DNA of 64,000 nucleotides, taken from the NCBI RefSeq assembly GCF_000744815.1, contig NZ_JQMQ01000005.1:62001-126000 (forward strand), given 5' to 3'. The notes under the pieces are model-generated. The model saw only the letters and a program-made list of their open reading frames with translations, had not been told where the DNA came from and did not search any database. Each line of letters opens with the position of its first letter. Position 1 is the stretch's first letter. The position numbers were made by a program, and so were the translations under genes. Source of the stretch: Phaeacidiphilus oryzae TH49. GTDB lineage: Bacteria; Actinomycetota; Actinomycetes; Streptomycetales; Streptomycetaceae. This document shows, in pieces, positions 61,305 through 64,000 of this stretch.

Positions 61305-61787
61305 GTGAGCACACAGCCGTCGAACGAAGCCCGCGTCATCCCGCTACGCCCGCAGGCCTCGCCGCCGCCCGGCTCCGGTGCGGCGCCCCGCGCCCCGCAG
61401 CGGCCGGCCGCCGCACCTGGCGCCCCCGGCTTGCCGGGGGCCCCCGCCGTACCGGGGACGCCCGCCGCGCCGCCGGAGCCCCTGCTGCGCGATCTGGTCG
61501 GAGACGTGCTGCGCCGCGAACGGCTGGCCCAGCGGCGCACGTTGAAGGACGTCTCGGAGACGGCCCGGATCTCGATGCCGTACCTCTCGGAGCTGGAGCG
61601 CGGGCGCAAGGAGGGCTCGTCCGAGGTGCTCGCGGCCGCCGCCCGGGCGCTCGGCCTCGGGCTCGGCGACCTCCTCTCGCTGGCGCAGGACGAGCTGGCC
61701 CGTTACGCCCCGAGCGTCGGCGGCCGGGCCGGCCACGGCCGCACCACGCCCACCGCGCGGTACGACGGGCTCTGCCTCGCCGCCTGA
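61305..61787 (+). CDS. popR: XRE-family regulator of Clp protease genes (PopR/ClgR type)
   Basis: 160 residues. A Pro/Ala-rich disordered N-terminus (about 1-58) precedes the HTH (about 60-115): LLRDLVGDVLRRERLAQRRTLKDVSETARISMPYLSELERGRKEGSSEVLAAAARALGLGLGDLLSLA. The protein ends in LAA. ClgR and PopR of Streptomyces end in two alanines that make them substrates of ClpP, so protease supply feeds back on its regulator. The gene converges on clpP4-clpP3, which is the PopR arrangement rather than that of ClgR; hence the name. Confidence 0.8.
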   Translation: MSTQPSNEARVIPLRPQASPPPGSGAAPRAPQRPAAAPGAPGLPGAPAVPGTPAAPPEPLLRDLVGDVLRRERLAQRRTLKDVSETARISMPYLSELERGRKEGSSEVLAAAARALGLGLGDLLSLAQDELARYAPSVGGRAGHGRTTPTARYDGLCLAA

Positions 61788-61857
61788 GAGCCGGCCCGAG
61801 CATCGCGGCCGAGGGCTCTTCGCCCGAGCACTTGTCACCCAAGAGCCGCCGCCCGAG

Positions 61858-61887
61858 GGCGCCGAAGGCCGGCCGGCCTTCGGCGCC
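61858..61887. terminator. Perfect 30-bp palindrome between popR and clpP4
   Basis: Two 15-bp arms, GGCGCCGAAGGCCGG and its exact complement, meet without a loop at 61872/61873. In RNA it gives a strong hairpin in either direction. It lies between two convergent genes, so it is most likely a bidirectional terminator. Confidence 0.75.
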
Positions 61888-61903
61888 GCCTGCCCTCCGC
61901 CGG

Positions 61904-62506
61904 TCAGACGAAGGCGAGCCGCCGGCTCAGCACCTCGTCGGCGAGGCCGTAGGCGACGGCCTCCTCTGCGGTGAGCACCTTCTCCCGGTCCATGTCCGCG
62001 CGCAGCGTCGCCACGTCGTGGTGGGTGTGCCGGGAGAGCACCTCCTCCACCTGCGAGCGGATCCGGATCATCTCCTTGGCCGCGAGGCTCAGGTCGGAGA
62101 CCGTCCCCTGCCGCCCGGCGCTGGCCGGCTGGCCGAGGAGCACCCGGGCGTGCTGGAGGACGAACCGCCGGCCCGGGTCACCGCCGGCCAGCAGCACCGC
62201 CGCCGTCGAGGCGGCCTGGCCGACGCAGAAGGTGGAGATCGGGGCCTGCACGAAGGACATCGTGTCGTAGATGGCCATCAGCGAGGTGAAGGATCCGCCG
62301 GGCGAGTTGAGGTAGATCGAGATCTCCCGCTCGGGGTTCGCCGACTCCAGGTGGAGGAGCTGGGCGATCACCACGTTGGCGACCCCGTCGTCGATCTCGG
62401 TGCCGAGGAAGATGATCCGCTCGTTGAGCAGCCGGCTGAAGACGTCGTAGGACCGCTCGCCCTGCGCGGTCCGCTCGATGACGTAGGGAACCGTGTAAGA
62501 GCTCAT
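61904..62506 (-). CDS. clpP4: ClpP-family protease subunit ClpP4, catalytic His missing
   Basis: 200 residues. [36 protein letters not shown] and [21 protein letters not shown] are typical ClpP. The nucleophile Ser100 is present in [11 protein letters not shown] and an acidic residue near 173 in ADMDREKV. At the place of the catalytic histidine (normally HQP) the sequence is [11 protein letters not shown], so Gly125 replaces it. The subunit may be inactive on its own and act as a structural partner of ClpP3. One base separates it from clpP3. The protein ends RRLAFV. Confidence 0.88.
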   Translation of the reverse strand: MSSYTVPYVIERTAQGERSYDVFSRLLNERIIFLGTEIDDGVANVVIAQLLHLESANPEREISIYLNSPGGSFTSLMAIYDTMSFVQAPISTFCVGQAASTAAVLLAGGDPGRRFVLQHARVLLGQPASAGRQGTVSDLSLAAKEMIRIRSQVEEVLSRHTHHDVATLRADMDREKVLTAEEAVAYGLADEVLSRRLAFV

Positions 62507-62507
62507 G

Positions 62508-63146
62508 TCACAACCCCATCCGCCGGCGGGACGCGGCCGGGCGGATGTCGGCGAGCGACTCCACCACCCGGTCCACGATCCCGTACTCCCTGGCCTGCTC
62601 GGCGGTGAACCAGCGGTCCCGGTCGCCGTCCCGGGCGATGGCCTCCTGGCTCTGGCCGGTGTGCTCGGCGGTGATCCGCTCGATGGCCTCCTTGGTGAAC
62701 TGGAGGTTCTCCGCCTGGATCTCGATGTCCGCGGTGGTGCCGCCGATCCCCGCGGAGGGCTGGTGCATCATGATCCGCGCGTTCGGCAGCGCGAACCGCT
62801 TTCCGGGCGCGCCCACACTGAGCAGGAACTGGCCCATGCTGGCCGCGAAGCCCATCGCCAGTGTGGAGACGTCGTTGGGGATCAGCCGCATGGTGTCGTA
62901 GATGGCGAGCCCGGCGGTGACCGAGCCGCCGGGGCTGTTGATGTACAGGCTGATGTCGCTGCGCGGCTCCTCCGCGGACAGCAGCAGGAGCTGCGCGCAG
63001 ACCCGGTTCGCCGACACCTCGTCCACCTGGGTGCCCAGGAGGACGATCCGCTGGCCGAGCAGCTGGGCCGCGAGGTGGTCGTCGAAGCGGGTGGCCGCGG
63101 TGTCGCCCTCCTCCGCCCGGGGCGAGAGGGTGCTGAGTGGAGTCAT
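62508..63146 (-). CDS. clpP3: ClpP-family protease subunit ClpP3
   Basis: 212 residues from ATG 63146. The catalytic triad is complete: Ser103 in [13 protein letters not shown], His128 in [12 protein letters not shown] and an Asp near 175-177 in [19 protein letters not shown]. The N-terminal 20 residues are a propeptide-like tail. ClpP3 and ClpP4 together would form a mixed tetradecamer that degrades unfolded substrates delivered by Clp ATPases. In Streptomyces this pair is a backup induced through PopR when ClpP1P2 fails. First gene of the pair; a 23-bp inverted repeat lies upstream. Confidence 0.93.
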   Translation of the reverse strand: MTPLSTLSPRAEEGDTAATRFDDHLAAQLLGQRIVLLGTQVDEVSANRVCAQLLLLSAEEPRSDISLYINSPGGSVTAGLAIYDTMRLIPNDVSTLAMGFAASMGQFLLSVGAPGKRFALPNARIMMHQPSAGIGGTTADIEIQAENLQFTKEAIERITAEHTGQSQEAIARDGDRDRWFTAEQAREYGIVDRVVESLADIRPAASRRRMGL

Positions 63147-63326
63147 CTGGTCTCCTGGTCGAGCCGGAAATCCCGTCGGTTCCACTGTCGGCCAGGTCGG
63201 CCGCCCGGATCCCGGTTCTCTGCCTCCCGCAGATTCGCTGCGGGCAGAACGGCTCCGGCGGAGCGGACCGCCTCGCCCCTCGGCCCCCGTGGTCCGCCGT
63301 ACTCACCGCGTCATCTGTCTTCCCAA

Positions 63327-63349
63327 GTTTCTGACGGTGCGTTAGAAAC
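63327..63349. promoter_or_regulatory. Inverted repeat between clpP3 and the MFS gene
   Basis: GTTTCTGACG (63327-63336) and CGTTAGAAAC (63340-63349) are 10-bp arms with one mismatch around GTG. The element lies 180 bp before clpP3 and 6 bp before the MFS ATG. PopR is the likely binder, perhaps controlling both genes. Confidence 0.6.
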
Positions 63350-63355
63350 ACCGGC

Positions 63356-64000
63356 ATGGATGCGCCGTGGGGATCGGAAACGGAATCGAAACGACCGCCC
63401 GGAGACGGCGAAGGAGGCTCCGGGCGGCTGGACGGGGCCTCCCCCGCGCGGGTGTACACGGTCATCGCGATCGTGGTGCTGTTCGCCGAGATCGCCGCCC
63501 TGCAGTACACCATGGTGGCGTCCGCGGTGAGCCGGATCGCCCCCTCGTTCCCCGGCACGGGCGCCGGGATCAGCTGGATGATCATCATCTTCGGCCTGGT
63601 CGGCGGCGCCACCACGCCGGTCCTCGGCAAGCTCTCCGACCTCTGGGGCAAGCGCCGGGTGATGCTGCTCAGCGCGGTCAGCTTCGCGGTGGGCACACTG
63701 ATCTGCGCCCTCACCTCCAGTTGGGGCCTGTTCCTCCTCGGCCGCGGCCTGGAGGCGGTGGCGATCTGCGCGCCCAATGTGGCCTACGGGCTCTTCCGGG
63801 ACGTCCTGCCGCGGCGCCACATCCCCGCGGCGGTGGGGATGGTGGCCACCGGGCTCGGGCTCTCCGCGGTGGCGGCGCCGCTGCTCGGCGGGTGGATGCT
63901 GGACCACTTCTCCTGGCGGGCCATCTTCTGGTTCCTGCTGGCCTTCGTATGCGTGATGATCCCGCTGCTGGTGCTGGTGGTGCCGGAGTCCCGGCTGCGG
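63356..64000 (+). CDS. MFS transporter, N-terminal part (runs off the window)
   Basis: 215 residues are visible from ATG 63356. A charged cytoplasmic tail (ETESKRPPGDGEGGSGRLDG) precedes about six membrane segments: VYTVIAIVVLFAEIAALQYTMV, then SWMIIIFGLVGGATTPVLGKLSDLWGKRRVML with motif A, and LTSSWGLFLLGRGLEAVAICAPNVAYGLFRDVLPRRHIP. It belongs to the drug-exporter type MFS, probably the DHA2 group. The start lies 6 bp after an inverted repeat, which suggests repression by whatever binds there. Substrate unknown. Confidence 0.88.
   Translation, partial: MDAPWGSETESKRPPGDGEGGSGRLDGASPARVYTVIAIVVLFAEIAALQYTMVASAVSRIAPSFPGTGAGISWMIIIFGLVGGATTPVLGKLSDLWGKRRVMLLSAVSFAVGTLICALTSSWGLFLLGRGLEAVAICAPNVAYGLFRDVLPRRHIPAAVGMVATGLGLSAVAAPLLGGWMLDHFSWRAIFWFLLAFVCVMIPLLVLVVPESRLR

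Noticed and set aside
61305-61787. Assignment of the XRE gene as clgR
   Set aside because: ClgR is linked to clpP1P2 and lon; here the adjacent pair is of the clpP3/clpP4 type, so PopR fits better, though not proven.

Overview
The window is very GC-rich (about 72-74% by eye), with densely packed genes, frequent GTG and occasional TTG starts, and many stop/start overlaps of the ATGA and GTGA type. Gene content points to the Streptomycetaceae (Streptomyces, Kitasatospora or Streptacidiphilus): a MalR-type LacI regulator with aglA-malG-malF-malE, a popR/clpP3/clpP4 locus, a SigB/F-type sigma factor with a STAS partner, a family 2B encapsulin, and CYP105-like P450 plus ferredoxin. I saw no rRNA, tRNA, CRISPR array, insertion sequence, integrase or phage module, so this looks like ordinary chromosome carrying a string of accessory metabolic operons.

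Layout. 0-9.9 kb: end of a leucine-rich-repeat gene, small unknown genes, a TetR-SDR pair, a crotonase, an MFS exporter, then a TetR-controlled MFS/esterase operon with two tandem operator-like repeats. 9.9-18.1 kb: malR, aglA, malGFE (maltodextrin uptake and hydrolysis) and a CocE/NonD hydrolase. 18.2-22.7 kb: a DUF4234 protein, a sigma factor overlapping a frameshifted STAS gene, a winged-helix regulator, a TesB-like thioesterase and cutC. 22.7-32.3 kb: a peptide-type ABC importer (substrate-binding protein, two permeases, a fused double ATPase) framed by a ROK repressor, a ROK kinase, an M81/MlrC-like gene and cutC. 32.4-33.9 kb: a short leader peptide of the sulfur-associated actinobacterial type, followed by a YeeE/YedE thiosulfate-type transporter. 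33.9-40.7 kb: an IclR-controlled catabolic locus (MFS permease, creatininase-family hydrolase, glucarate-dehydratase-like enolase, amidohydrolase, FAD oxidase).

40.7-50.5 kb: ferredoxin and P450, a secreted S53 peptidase, a frameshifted styrene-monooxygenase-like gene, an sdhCAB operon and a TetR next to an unknown protein. 50.6-58.8 kb: a PRC-barrel/DUF2382 protein, a talarate/galactarate-dehydratase-like enolase, a MarR-GNAT fusion, a spermidine-synthase-like protein, an XRE-cupin regulator divergent from an EamA exporter, a rhomboid protease, an NTF2-like protein and a GNAT. 58.8-64 kb: a DUF4239 membrane protein 12 bp behind a family 2B encapsulin shell gene, then popR, clpP4, clpP3 and the start of an MFS exporter.

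Three genes (STAS, DppC-type permease, StyA-like oxygenase) can be restored to full length by the same change, one extra base in a GC-rich run. Shared base-calling errors are therefore a serious possibility; the STAS case also carries a heptamer of the form used in -1 ribosomal frameshifting. The loci I consider most worth a second look are the encapsulin/DUF4239 pair without a recognised cargo gene, the ROK/M81/CutC peptide-importer cluster, the IclR catabolic cluster with its 17-bp palindromic operator, the sulfur leader peptide, and a ClpP4 whose catalytic histidine position is glycine. All assignments come from reading the sequence; no database search was run.
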